Assembly: GCA_900550475.1 (NCBI GenBank)
Contig: URSA01000004.1
Coordinates: forward strand, 1 to 64,000
DNA length: 64,000 bases
Source of the DNA: an uncultured Lachnospiraceae bacterium
GTDB taxonomy: Bacteria > Bacillota > Clostridia > Lachnospirales > Lachnospiraceae
Reading direction: 5' to 3'
Shown: one piece after another, positions 52,452 to 60,955 of the stretch
Layout: the number at the start of each line of letters is the position of its first letter
Numbering within the stretch: the stretch's first letter is position 1
Program-made: the position numbers and the translations under genes
The notes under the pieces: generated by a model
Database searches by the model: none
The model's input: the letters and a program-made list of their open reading frames with translations, nothing else
Told to the model about the DNA's origin: nothing

Positions 52452-52750
52452 CAATAAAGTTAGGAAATGCGTTGAAAGAGACTCTTGCCACGGAAAGCAA
52501 CAGGAATACGGCGTCACCGACTGAGAGCGCTGTTTGTGGGAAACGGTAAAGGGAACACTCCGGAGCAGATTGCCTGAAGGCTTTGCCGCGTAGGGCAGTA
52601 CGTATGCATACGTTACATGCAGGAGAGGGTAGACCGGTCAAACGCTTTGATGGAAGCGTCGGTTTATCAAAGCGGGTGGTACCGCGGATATATTCGTATA
52701 TTCGTCCCGGAATGCAGAATGATTCTGTGTTCCGGGACTTTTTGTTTTGC
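52452..52750 (+). ncRNA. T-box riboswitch upstream of aspS-gatCAB
   Basis: The T-box sequence GGGTGGTACCGCGG is at 52674-52687 and is followed by an intrinsic terminator (GTCCCGGAAT... pairing with ...TTCCGGGAC and then TTTTTGTTTT, about 52703-52748). The 220 nt before it can hold stem I. The leader would read uncharged tRNA and release the terminator. Candidate specifiers are AAC (52554-52556, Asn) or a GAC (Asp) codon; I cannot choose by eye. The operon makes Asp-tRNA and amidates it, so Asn or Asp sensing would fit. Confidence 0.88.
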
Positions 52751-52779
52751 GGATCACAGAAAGAAAGAGAGGACAGGAT

Positions 52780-54516
52780 ATGTACAGAGATCTTACAACA
52801 AAGGAAATCGGAGAGCAGCACATTGACAAGGTATTGCAGATGGCGGGCTGGGTAGAAAATATCCGGGATCACGGAGGTGTTTCTTTCATTGACCTGCGCG
52901 ACATGTACGGTGTGCTGCAGGTTGTGATCCGCAGGCCCGAGCTGTTGAAGGGCATCACGAAAGAGATGTGTATCTCCGTGAGCGGAAAGGTGGAGCACAG
53001 GGACGAGGAGACCTACAACCCCAAGATTCCCACCGGTACCATCGAGCTTGAGGCACAGGAGATTACGGTGCTCGGCAGGGTGTATAAGCAGCTTCCCTTT
53101 GAGGTGATGACCTCCAAGGAGATCAGGGAGGATGTCCGCCTGAAATACCGTTATCTGGATCTGAGAAACGCAAAGGTGCGGGACAACATTATTTTCCGTT
53201 CCAAGGTTATCGCCTTCCTTCGCCAGAAGATGACGGAGATGGGCTTTCTGGAAATCCAGACACCTATCCTGTGCGCTTCTTCCCCGGAGGGAGCAAGAGA
53301 CTATATCGTGCCCTCCAGAAAGTTCAAGGGCAAGTTTTATGCGCTGCCGCAGGCGCCCCAGCAGTATAAGCAGCTTTTGATGACGGCGGGCTTTGACAAG
53401 TATTTCCAGATTGCGCCCTGCTTCCGCGATGAGGACGCCCGCGCCGACCGCTCTCCCGGAGAATTTTACCAGCTCGATTTTGAGATGAGCTTTGCCACCC
53501 AGGAGGATGTGTTCCGCGTTGGCGAGGAGGTGCTCTCGGAGACCTTTGCAAAATTTGCACCGGAGGGAGCAGTTGTGACGCCGGCACCCTACCCGGTAAT
53601 CAGTTACAGACAGGCAATGCTGGAGTTCGGCAGCGACAAGCCCGACCTGCGTAATCCGCTGCGGATCATGGATCTGACGGATTTCTTCCAGAAATGTTCC
53701 TTCAAGCCCTTCATCGGCAGAACAGTCCGCGCCATCAAGGTGCATGCGGAAATGTCCAAGGGCTTCCACGAGAAGCTGCTGGCGTTTGCGGTTTCGCTGG
53801 GAATGGGCGGCCTCGGTTATCTGGAGGTGGCGGAGGATATGTCCTACAAAGGGCCTATCGATAAGTTTATCCCGGATGAGTTTAAGGGCGAGCTTGCAGG
53901 GCTGGCGGGACTTGCCGCAGGAGATACGATCTTCTTTATTGCTGATAAGGAGGAGCGCGCCTGCTATTATGCAGGACAGATCAGAAATGAGCTGGGACAG
54001 AAGCTGGATCTGTACGAAAAGAATGCGTTCCGTTTCTGCTATGTGAATGATTTCCCCATGTTTGAGCGGGATCCCGAGACAAAGCAGATCGGCTTTACAC
54101 ACAATCCGTTTTCCATGCCGCAGGGCGGTCTGGAGGCACTCAACACCAAGGAGCCGCTTGACATTCTGGCATACCAGTACGATATCGTCTGCAATGGCGT
54201 GGAGCTCTCCTCCGGCGCGGTGAGAAACCATGATATTGAGATTATGAAAAAGGCATTTGCCATTGCAGGCTATGATGAGGAGACATTAAAGACCAAGTTC
54301 GGCGCGCTATATCAGGCGTTCCAGTTTGGCGCACCGCCCCATGCAGGCATGGCACCCGGAGTGGATCGTATGATCATGCTGCTGCGCGGAGAGGAGAATA
54401 TCCGCGAGGTGATCGCATTCCCCATGAACGGCAATGCGCAGGATCTGATGTGCGGCGCACCCTCTGATGTGACGGAGCAGCAGCTTCGTGAGGTTCACAT
54501 CAGGGTGAGGGACTAA
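52780..54516 (+). CDS. aspS: Aspartyl-tRNA synthetase, bacterial type
   Basis: A 578-residue class II synthetase starting MYRDLTTKEIGEQHIDK after AGAGAGGACAGG. It has the N-terminal OB-fold (VLQMAGWVENIRDHGGVSFIDLRD), class II motif 2 (FRDEDARADRSPGEFYQLDFEMSF), the large bacterial GAD insertion and the motif 3 glycine-arginine (APPHAGMAPGVDRMIMLL). Because gatCAB follows directly, it is likely non-discriminating, charging both tRNA-Asp and tRNA-Asn with Asp. It is controlled by the T-box. Confidence 0.96.
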   Translation: MYRDLTTKEIGEQHIDKVLQMAGWVENIRDHGGVSFIDLRDMYGVLQVVIRRPELLKGITKEMCISVSGKVEHRDEETYNPKIPTGTIELEAQEITVLGRVYKQLPFEVMTSKEIREDVRLKYRYLDLRNAKVRDNIIFRSKVIAFLRQKMTEMGFLEIQTPILCASSPEGARDYIVPSRKFKGKFYALPQAPQQYKQLLMTAGFDKYFQIAPCFRDEDARADRSPGEFYQLDFEMSFATQEDVFRVGEEVLSETFAKFAPEGAVVTPAPYPVISYRQAMLEFGSDKPDLRNPLRIMDLTDFFQKCSFKPFIGRTVRAIKVHAEMSKGFHEKLLAFAVSLGMGGLGYLEVAEDMSYKGPIDKFIPDEFKGELAGLAGLAAGDTIFFIADKEERACYYAGQIRNELGQKLDLYEKNAFRFCYVNDFPMFERDPETKQIGFTHNPFSMPQGGLEALNTKEPLDILAYQYDIVCNGVELSSGAVRNHDIEIMKKAFAIAGYDEETLKTKFGALYQAFQFGAPPHAGMAPGVDRMIMLLRGEENIREVIAFPMNGNAQDLMCGAPSDVTEQQLREVHIRVRD

Positions 54517-54535
54517 GCGCGGAAGGGAGAGAAAC

Positions 54536-54829
54536 ATGGCAAATATCATTTCAGATGAGACCATCGACTATGTGGGCATTCTTGCAAAGCTGGAGCTGTC
54601 GCCCGAGGAGAAGGAGGCTGCAAAGAAGGATATGGCAGGCATGCTGGACTATATCGATAAACTGAACGAGCTGGACACGGACGGCGTGGAGCCCATGTCC
54701 CATGTGTTTCCGGTAAATAATGTGTTCCGTGAGGATGTGGTGACGAATGGGGACAACAGCGAGGATATCCTGAAAAATGCACCGGGCGAGAAGGATCATA
54801 TGTTTATCGTTCCGCTCACCATAGAATAG
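54536..54829 (+). CDS. gatC: Amidotransferase subunit GatC
   Basis: A 97-residue small subunit of the Asp/Glu-tRNA amidotransferase, stabilising GatA and contacting GatB. Family features: IDYVGILAKLELSPEEKEAAKKDM at the start and DGVEPMSHVFPVNNVFREDV in the middle. Gaps of 19 nt to aspS and 9 nt to gatA show one operon. Confidence 0.95.
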   Translation: MANIISDETIDYVGILAKLELSPEEKEAAKKDMAGMLDYIDKLNELDTDGVEPMSHVFPVNNVFREDVVTNGDNSEDILKNAPGEKDHMFIVPLTIE

Positions 54830-54838
54830 GAGGCTGCC

Positions 54839-56296
54839 ATGGAATTACAAAATCTGACGGCAACGGCGCTCTCGGCGAAAATCAGGGCGGGAGAGACCAC
54901 GGCGAGGGAAGCGGTTCTGTGCGTGTTTGACCGCATTGCCGAAAAGGAAGAACTGCTGCACTGCTACGTGACGCTCAACAAAGAGGGCGCGTTAAAAAGA
55001 GCGGATGAGATACAGAAGAAAATAGAGAGCGGGGAGCTGACGGGGCCGCTTGCGGGCGTGCCCGTGGCGATCAAGGACAATCTCTGCACCAAAGGAATGC
55101 CGACTACCTGCTCCTCAAAAATACTGGGAAATTTTGTTCCCACTTTCTCGGCGCAGGCGGTGGAGGATCTGGAGGCGGCGGGAGCGGTCATACTGGGCAA
55201 GACCAATATGGACGAATTTGCCATGGGTTCCACCACGGAGACCTCTGCGTTTGGCGTGACGAGAAATCCCCATAACCCGGAGCATGTGCCGGGAGGCTCC
55301 TCCGGAGGCTCCGCCGCAGCCGTTGCGGCAGGGGAGTGCTTCTTTGCACTTGGCTCCGATACGGGAGGTTCCATCAGACAGCCCGCAGCCTACTGTGGCG
55401 TAGTGGGAATGAAGCCCACCTACGGCACGGTCTCCCGTTACGGACTGATTGCTTACGGCTCCTCTCTGGATCAGATCGGCCCCCTGACAAAGGATGTGAC
55501 GGACTGCGCCGCGGTGCTTTCCCTGATCGCAACCCATGACAAAAAGGATTCCACCTCCGTTGAGCGGAAGGATACGGACTTTATGTCGGCGCTGCAGGCG
55601 GATGTCCGGGGAATGAAGATCGGAATCCCCAGAGATTATTTCGGCGAGGGGCTTGACCCCGAGGTGAAGTCGGCGGTACTTGCGGCGGCTGAGACCCTGA
55701 AAGAGCGGGGGGCAGAGGTGGAGGAGTTTGACTTAAGCCTCGTGGAGTATGCCATCCCGGCATATTACACCATCGCGGCAGCGGAGGCAAGCTCCAATCT
55801 GGAGCGGTTTGACGGCATCAAATACGGCTACCGGACGCCCGAATATGAGGGACTGCACAATATGTATAAAAAGACCCGGAGCGAGGGCTTCGGCGCGGAG
55901 GTGAAGCGCCGTATCATGCTGGGCTCCTTCGTTTTAAGCTCCGGTTACTATGATGCCTATTATCTGAAGGCGCTCAGGGTGAAGGCGCTGATCAAGAAAG
56001 CGTTTGACGATGCTTTTGCCAAATATGATCTGATTCTGGGGCCGGTTGCGCCCACCACGGCGCCGAAGCTGGGGGACTCTCTTGCAGACCCTATCAAGAT
56101 GTATCTGGGCGATATCTACACCATCGCCGTGAATCTGGCGGGACTGCCCGGCATCAGCGTTCCCTGCGGAAAAGACAAGAATGGGCTGCCCATCGGCGTA
56201 CAGCTGATCGGAGACTGCTTTCAGGAGAAGAAGCTGCTCACGGCAGCGTACACCTATGAGCAGGCTGTGGGCGGATTTCAGATAGGAAAGGAGTAG
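54839..56296 (+). CDS. gatA: Amidotransferase subunit GatA
   Basis: A 485-residue amidase-signature enzyme that releases ammonia from glutamine. The catalytic Ser-cisSer-Lys system is visible: Lys in PVAIKDNLCTKG and the Gly-Ser-rich GGSSGGSAAAVAAGECFFALGSDTGGSIRQPA. Length is normal. It works with GatB and GatC to convert Asp-tRNA-Asn and/or Glu-tRNA-Gln; with aspS as operon leader the Asn route is the clear one. Confidence 0.97.
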   Translation: MELQNLTATALSAKIRAGETTAREAVLCVFDRIAEKEELLHCYVTLNKEGALKRADEIQKKIESGELTGPLAGVPVAIKDNLCTKGMPTTCSSKILGNFVPTFSAQAVEDLEAAGAVILGKTNMDEFAMGSTTETSAFGVTRNPHNPEHVPGGSSGGSAAAVAAGECFFALGSDTGGSIRQPAAYCGVVGMKPTYGTVSRYGLIAYGSSLDQIGPLTKDVTDCAAVLSLIATHDKKDSTSVERKDTDFMSALQADVRGMKIGIPRDYFGEGLDPEVKSAVLAAAETLKERGAEVEEFDLSLVEYAIPAYYTIAAAEASSNLERFDGIKYGYRTPEYEGLHNMYKKTRSEGFGAEVKRRIMLGSFVLSSGYYDAYYLKALRVKALIKKAFDDAFAKYDLILGPVAPTTAPKLGDSLADPIKMYLGDIYTIAVNLAGLPGISVPCGKDKNGLPIGVQLIGDCFQEKKLLTAAYTYEQAVGGFQIGKE

Positions 56297-56302
56297 TCTG
56301 TT

Positions 56303-57733
56303 ATGGCAAAGGAATATGAAACTGTGATCGGTCTGGAAGTGCATGTGGAGCTTGCCACAAAGACCAAGATTTTCTGCGGCTGCTCCACCGCGTTCGGAGG
56401 CGCGCCCAATACCCATACCTGTCCGGTCTGCACCGGAATGCCCGGTTCCCTTCCTGTCCTGAACAGGCAGGTGGTGGAGTACGCCATTGCGGTGGGGCTG
56501 GCAACAAATTGTGAGATTACGCGGTACGGAAAGTTTGACAGAAAGAATTATTTTTATCCCGACAACCCGCAGAACTACCAGATCTCCCAGTTGTACCTTC
56601 CGATCTGCAGAAACGGCTTTGTGGAGGTGCAGACGGAGCAGGGCAGCAAAAAAATCGGCATTCATGAGATCCATATGGAGGAGGATGCGGGCAAGCTGAT
56701 CCATGACGAGTGGGAGGATGTCTCACTGGTGGATTACAACCGTTCCGGGGTTCCGCTGATCGAGATTGTTTCCGAGCCGGATATGCGCAGCGCCGAGGAG
56801 GTCATTGCCTATCTGGAAAAACTCAGGATGATCATTCAGTATCTGGGAGCGTCCGACTGCAAGCTGCAGGAGGGCTCCATGCGCGCGGATGTGAACCTCT
56901 CGGTGAGAGAGGTGGGCGCGGAGGCTTTCGGCACCCGGACGGAGATGAAAAACTTAAACTCCTTCAAGGCGATTGCACACGCCATCGAGGGAGAGCGCGA
57001 AAGACAGATCGATCTGCTCACGGCAGGTGAGCCGGTCATTCAGGAGACAAGGCGCTGGGACGACGGAAAGGGCTGCTCCTACGCCATGCGATCCAAGGAG
57101 GATGCGCAGGATTACCGCTACTTCCCGGATCCCGATCTGGTTCCGGTGGTTGTGGACGACGAGTGGCTTGCCCGGATCAGGGCGGCACAGCCGGAGTTCC
57201 GCTCGGAAAAGCTAGAGCGCTACAAGAGGGAATTTGACATTCCCGAGTATGACATTGAGATCATCACCGCCTCCAAGCGGATGGCGGATCTGTTTGAGGA
57301 GACCACCGCGATCTGCGGGCAGCCGAAGAAGGTGAGCAACTGGCTCATGGTGGAGACCATGCGTCTCTTGAAGGAGAAGGGCATGGAACCGGAGGACATC
57401 CGGTTTTCGCCGAAACATCTGGCAGGGCTGATCTCCCTTGTGGACGCCAGGGCCATCAACTCTTCCGTGGCAAAAGAGGTGTTTGAGGTCATGTTTGAGA
57501 ATGACACGGATCCCGAACAGTACGTGGAGGAGAAGGGTCTTAAAACCGTTCAGGACGAGGGCACACTGCACAGCACCGTGGAGGCGGTGATTGCCGCGAA
57601 TCCCCAGTCTGTGCAGGATTACAGAAACGGTAAGGAGAAGGCAATCGGCTTCCTTGTGGGGCAGACCATGAAGGCGATGCAGGGCAAGGCGGATCCCGGA
57701 AGGATCAACAGCCTTCTGCGGGAGCTGTTGTAG
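56303..57733 (+). CDS. gatB: Amidotransferase subunit GatB
   Basis: A 476-residue kinase/transferase subunit that phosphorylates the aminoacyl group and uses ammonia from GatA. Motifs: ETVIGLEVHVELATKTKIFCGCS, the zinc cysteines C..C and CPVCTGMPGSLPVLN, DRKNYFYPDNPQNYQISQ, and the C-terminal YqeY-like tail ending in DPGRINSLLRELL. It starts 6 nt after gatA and ends the operon. Confidence 0.97.
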   Translation: MAKEYETVIGLEVHVELATKTKIFCGCSTAFGGAPNTHTCPVCTGMPGSLPVLNRQVVEYAIAVGLATNCEITRYGKFDRKNYFYPDNPQNYQISQLYLPICRNGFVEVQTEQGSKKIGIHEIHMEEDAGKLIHDEWEDVSLVDYNRSGVPLIEIVSEPDMRSAEEVIAYLEKLRMIIQYLGASDCKLQEGSMRADVNLSVREVGAEAFGTRTEMKNLNSFKAIAHAIEGERERQIDLLTAGEPVIQETRRWDDGKGCSYAMRSKEDAQDYRYFPDPDLVPVVVDDEWLARIRAAQPEFRSEKLERYKREFDIPEYDIEIITASKRMADLFEETTAICGQPKKVSNWLMVETMRLLKEKGMEPEDIRFSPKHLAGLISLVDARAINSSVAKEVFEVMFENDTDPEQYVEEKGLKTVQDEGTLHSTVEAVIAANPQSVQDYRNGKEKAIGFLVGQTMKAMQGKADPGRINSLLRELL

Positions 57734-57751
57734 GGGAGGATTGCCGCAACC

Positions 57752-58498
57752 CTACTCCTCGAAGAGATACTGCAGGAACCGGGCTGCCATGTCGGGGCTC
57801 TCCGAGCCGGTGGCGATGCCCACAAAGGCGAGGTCGTCCTCGTAGGTGTATGACTGGAAGAAACGCTCGCAGCCGTGCAGGTTTATGCCTACCGGGCGGG
57901 GATCCTCCATGGTTTCCGGGCAGAACGGATCCGGCAGGACAATGTCGGAGGTACTCAGGTTGTCACGCCTGCCTGCCTCCAGCTTCTCCAGCACGGCATA
58001 GTCGATGTAGTAAAGCTTGTCGGACAGAGACTCCAGAAAAGAGGCGTCCAGATACTCCCGCAGATCCTGAAAGGTGCCGGAGTAGGCATACTTCGTGTAC
58101 TGCGTGGGATCCATGATGCCGATGTCCAGATCGCCCGCCGCAATGTAGACGGTGATGAGCTGTCCGGAGGTGATGCTGGTCTCGTCCATCTGGTCGTTGA
58201 TAAAGACGGAGGAGTGGATGGAAACGCCGTATTTGGAGGTGTCGATGCCTGCGTATTCCGCAAAGCCTTCGGCGAGGGCAGGTTCGTTCTCCGTGATGTA
58301 GGCGTTGACGACCACGGCGTACAGGGCGTCCTCCCTGCTTCCCGCAATGTCCCGGATCAGCGTCGTAACGACAAACACGGCGAGGATCCCGCCCAGAACA
58401 TACCATTTATAATAGAACCAGAAATATTCCAGCCTCTCCTTCAGAGGTCTTTTTTTAATTTGTTCTCTTTCCTCTTTAAATTCGTCCATCACTGCCAT
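57752..58498 (-). CDS. Membrane-anchored protein, unknown, periplasmic-type domain
   Basis: A 248-residue protein with a charged cytoplasmic start (DEFKEEREQIKKRPLKERLEYFWFYYKWYVL), one helix (about 33-50) and a long extracellular domain without a motif I know. FYYKWYVLGG is common in clostridial proteins of unknown function whose external domains resemble solute-binding folds (GDLDIGIMDPTQY...). It converges with gatB (18 nt) and is divergent from the next gene. No function assigned. Confidence 0.6.
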   Translation of the reverse strand: MAVMDEFKEEREQIKKRPLKERLEYFWFYYKWYVLGGILAVFVVTTLIRDIAGSREDALYAVVVNAYITENEPALAEGFAEYAGIDTSKYGVSIHSSVFINDQMDETSITSGQLITVYIAAGDLDIGIMDPTQYTKYAYSGTFQDLREYLDASFLESLSDKLYYIDYAVLEKLEAGRRDNLSTSDIVLPDPFCPETMEDPRPVGINLHGCERFFQSYTYEDDLAFVGIATGSESPDMAARFLQYLFEE

Positions 58499-58699
58499 GC
58501 CGTCATCCTCCGAAGCGCAAAATAGGTTCTGAATGTTATCATAAATTGCCGCCCGTGTCTTGTCAATGAAAGGAATGAAAGCATTTTCTTAAAAAAGGAT
58601 AAACCCTTGCTTTCTTGGGGGAGTTGTAATATCATATTTCCATAGCCTGTGCAGAGGGGAATGGGGCACAGAGAACACGGATAAGGTAAGGAAAAAAGT

Positions 58700-59197
58700 A
58701 TGAGTGAAACGTATGTGGAATGTCTGGTGAAGAAGGAGACCTCGACTCTTGCAAAGCTTTTGCGGATCGTGCTGGTCATGCTGACGGTGGTCTTCGGCCT
58801 GCTCATTTTTATGGGCTTTTCGTTGGCAATGTTTGTGGCTCTTGCCACCGGGTTCGGTGCGTATTTTGTATATCTGCACACCGATCTGGAGTATGAGTAC
58901 CTGTATCTGGACAAGGAGCTTGTGATTGACAAGATCATGGCAAAGACAAAGAGAAAGAGAGTTGCCACCTATGAGCTGGAGCGTCTGGAGGCGCTTGCGC
59001 CCATAAAGTCCTATCATCTGGACAACTTCCGCGGCCGCACCGGCAAGGAGACCGATTACAGCATCGGAAAGGAAGAACAGCCGGACAAGAGATATATGAT
59101 GTACTACGACGGCAATCAGAAGGTAGTGCTCAGCCCCAGCGAGGAGCTTGTGAAAGCGATGCGCAACGCGGCGCCCCGCAAGGTATTTCTGGACTAG
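58700..59197 (+). CDS. DUF6106-like membrane protein
   Basis: A 165-residue protein with two hydrophobic stretches, about residues 20-40 and 42-60, then a soluble C-terminal domain (ELVIDKIMAKTKRKRVATYELERLEALAPI). This matches a widespread Lachnospiraceae family of unknown function that I recall as DUF6106. It precedes guaB by 76 nt; no pathway link is evident. Confidence 0.65.
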   Translation: MSETYVECLVKKETSTLAKLLRIVLVMLTVVFGLLIFMGFSLAMFVALATGFGAYFVYLHTDLEYEYLYLDKELVIDKIMAKTKRKRVATYELERLEALAPIKSYHLDNFRGRTGKETDYSIGKEEQPDKRYMMYYDGNQKVVLSPSEELVKAMRNAAPRKVFLD

Positions 59198-59216
59198 GAA
59201 AAACGGACACAGGGGC

Positions 59217-59245
59217 TTGACAGCCTCTGGCAAGTCTGCTAACAT
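59217..59245 (+). promoter_or_regulatory. guaB promoter
   Basis: TTGACA at 59217-59222, a 17-nt spacer and TAACAT at 59240-59245; the start codon is 29 nt further on, after AAGGAGGAG. Confidence 0.65.
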
Positions 59246-59273
59246 ATGCGCAATTACATTGAAGGAGGAGAAA

Positions 59274-60728
59274 ATGGGACAGATTATTGGCGAAGGAATT
59301 ACATTTGATGATGTGCTGCTTGTTCCGGGCTATTCACAGGTAATTCCCAATCAGGTTGACCTGACAACATGGCTGACCAAGACGATCAAGCTCAACATTC
59401 CGATGATGAGCGCCGGAATGGATACCGTTACGGAGCATCGTATGGCGATCGCTATGGCTAGGCAGGGAGGTATCGGTATTATTCATAAGAATATGTCCAT
59501 CGAGGAGCAGGCGGAGGAGGTGGACAAGGTAAAGCGTTCCGAGAACGGCGTCATTACGGATCCGTTTTCGCTGTCACCGGAGCATACTCTGGGCGATGCG
59601 GACGCGCTGATGGCAAAATTCCGTATTTCCGGTGTCCCCATCACAGAGGGACGCAAGCTTGTGGGCATTATTACTAACCGCGATCTGAAGTTTGAAACGG
59701 ATTTCTCCAAGAAGATCAAAGAGTCCATGACAAGCGAGGGGCTGATTACCGCACCCGAGGGCATTACGCTGGAGGAGGCTAAGAAGATTCTGGCGAAGGC
59801 GCGCAAGGAAAAGCTTCCCATCGTGGACAAGGACTTCAACCTGAAGGGTCTGATCACCATTAAAGATATTGAAAAGACCATCAAATATCCCCTTGCGGCA
59901 AAGGATGCACAGGGCAGACTGCTCTGCGGTGCCGGCGTCGGCATCACCGCAAACGTGCTGGAGCGCGTGGCGGCACTGGTGGACGCAAAGGTGGATGTGG
60001 TGGTTCTCGACTCCGCCCACGGACATTCCGAAAATGTATTGAGATGTCTGCGCATGATTAAAGAAAAATATCCCGATCTTCCCGTTATCGCGGGAAATGT
60101 GGCAACCGGAGAGGGCACAAGAGCCCTGATCGAAGCGGGAGCGGATGCCGTAAAGGTAGGTATCGGTCCCGGATCCATCTGTACCACCCGTATCGTAGCA
60201 GGCATCGGTGTACCCCAGATCTCCGCGATCATGGATGCGTATTCCGTTGCAAAGGAGTATGACATTCCCATTATTGCAGACGGCGGTATCAAATATTCCG
60301 GCGATATGACCAAGGCGATTGCCGCAGGCGGAAACGTATGTATGATGGGTTCCATCTTCGCAGGCTGCGACGAGAGCCCGGGAACCTTTGAACTGTTCCA
60401 GGGAAGAAAGTATAAGGTATACCGCGGAATGGGTTCCATCGCAGCGATGGAGAACGGCAGTAAAGACCGCTACTTCCAGTCCGACGCAAAGAAACTGGTG
60501 CCGGAGGGCGTGGAAGGGCGTGTGGCATACAAGGGAACCGTGGAGGATACGGTGTTCCAGCTCATGGGCGGACTGAGGTCCGGTATGGGCTACTGCGGTA
60601 CGCAGACCATCGAGGAGCTGAAACGCAACGGCAGATTTGTCAAGATCTCCGCTGCATCCCTAAAGGAGAGCCATCCTCACGATATCCACATTACAAAAGA
60701 AGCGCCGAATTACAGCGTGGACGAATAA
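59274..60728 (+). CDS. guaB: IMP dehydrogenase
   Basis: A 484-residue enzyme oxidising IMP to XMP, the committed step to GMP. The ATG at 59274 after AAGGAGGAG is preferred to an upstream frame extension. Barrel motifs include ITFDDVLLVPGYSQVIP, MMSAGMDTVTEHRMAIAMA, the two CBS repeats (about 90-200), and the catalytic loop GIGPGSICTTRIVAG with Cys near 303, then the mobile flap RGMGSIAAM. A terminator follows. Purine context continues at the right edge (purO). Confidence 0.97.
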   Translation: MGQIIGEGITFDDVLLVPGYSQVIPNQVDLTTWLTKTIKLNIPMMSAGMDTVTEHRMAIAMARQGGIGIIHKNMSIEEQAEEVDKVKRSENGVITDPFSLSPEHTLGDADALMAKFRISGVPITEGRKLVGIITNRDLKFETDFSKKIKESMTSEGLITAPEGITLEEAKKILAKARKEKLPIVDKDFNLKGLITIKDIEKTIKYPLAAKDAQGRLLCGAGVGITANVLERVAALVDAKVDVVVLDSAHGHSENVLRCLRMIKEKYPDLPVIAGNVATGEGTRALIEAGADAVKVGIGPGSICTTRIVAGIGVPQISAIMDAYSVAKEYDIPIIADGGIKYSGDMTKAIAAGGNVCMMGSIFAGCDESPGTFELFQGRKYKVYRGMGSIAAMENGSKDRYFQSDAKKLVPEGVEGRVAYKGTVEDTVFQLMGGLRSGMGYCGTQTIEELKRNGRFVKISAASLKESHPHDIHITKEAPNYSVDE

Positions 60729-60740
60729 AGAAATGGTTAC

Positions 60741-60776
60741 AAGGAATCCGGGTCGTAAGAACCGGGTTCCTTTTGT
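60741..60776 (+). terminator. guaB intrinsic terminator
   Basis: AAGGAATCCGG pairs with CCGGGTTCCTT (one G-U) and TTTTGTG follows. Confidence 0.75.
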
Positions 60777-60955
60777 GTTCCGGCGAGCCGGAGAGGGACA
60801 TGAAAAACATCACTTTACAGCACCGCCGATGATGCGAAAACTGTCGAAAAACGCACGGTAAACTGGTTGCGTAGGGTGCGGTTCCTGTGGTATATTATGT
60901 AAATATAAGGGTTTTTATCACAAAATGCAGAAACATTTTGACAAGGAGGATATCA

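Noticed and set aside
60887..60955. Upstream GTG start giving a longer GGDEF-EAL protein
   Set aside because: No binding site there, while AAGGAGGA stands five bases before the GTG at 60956.
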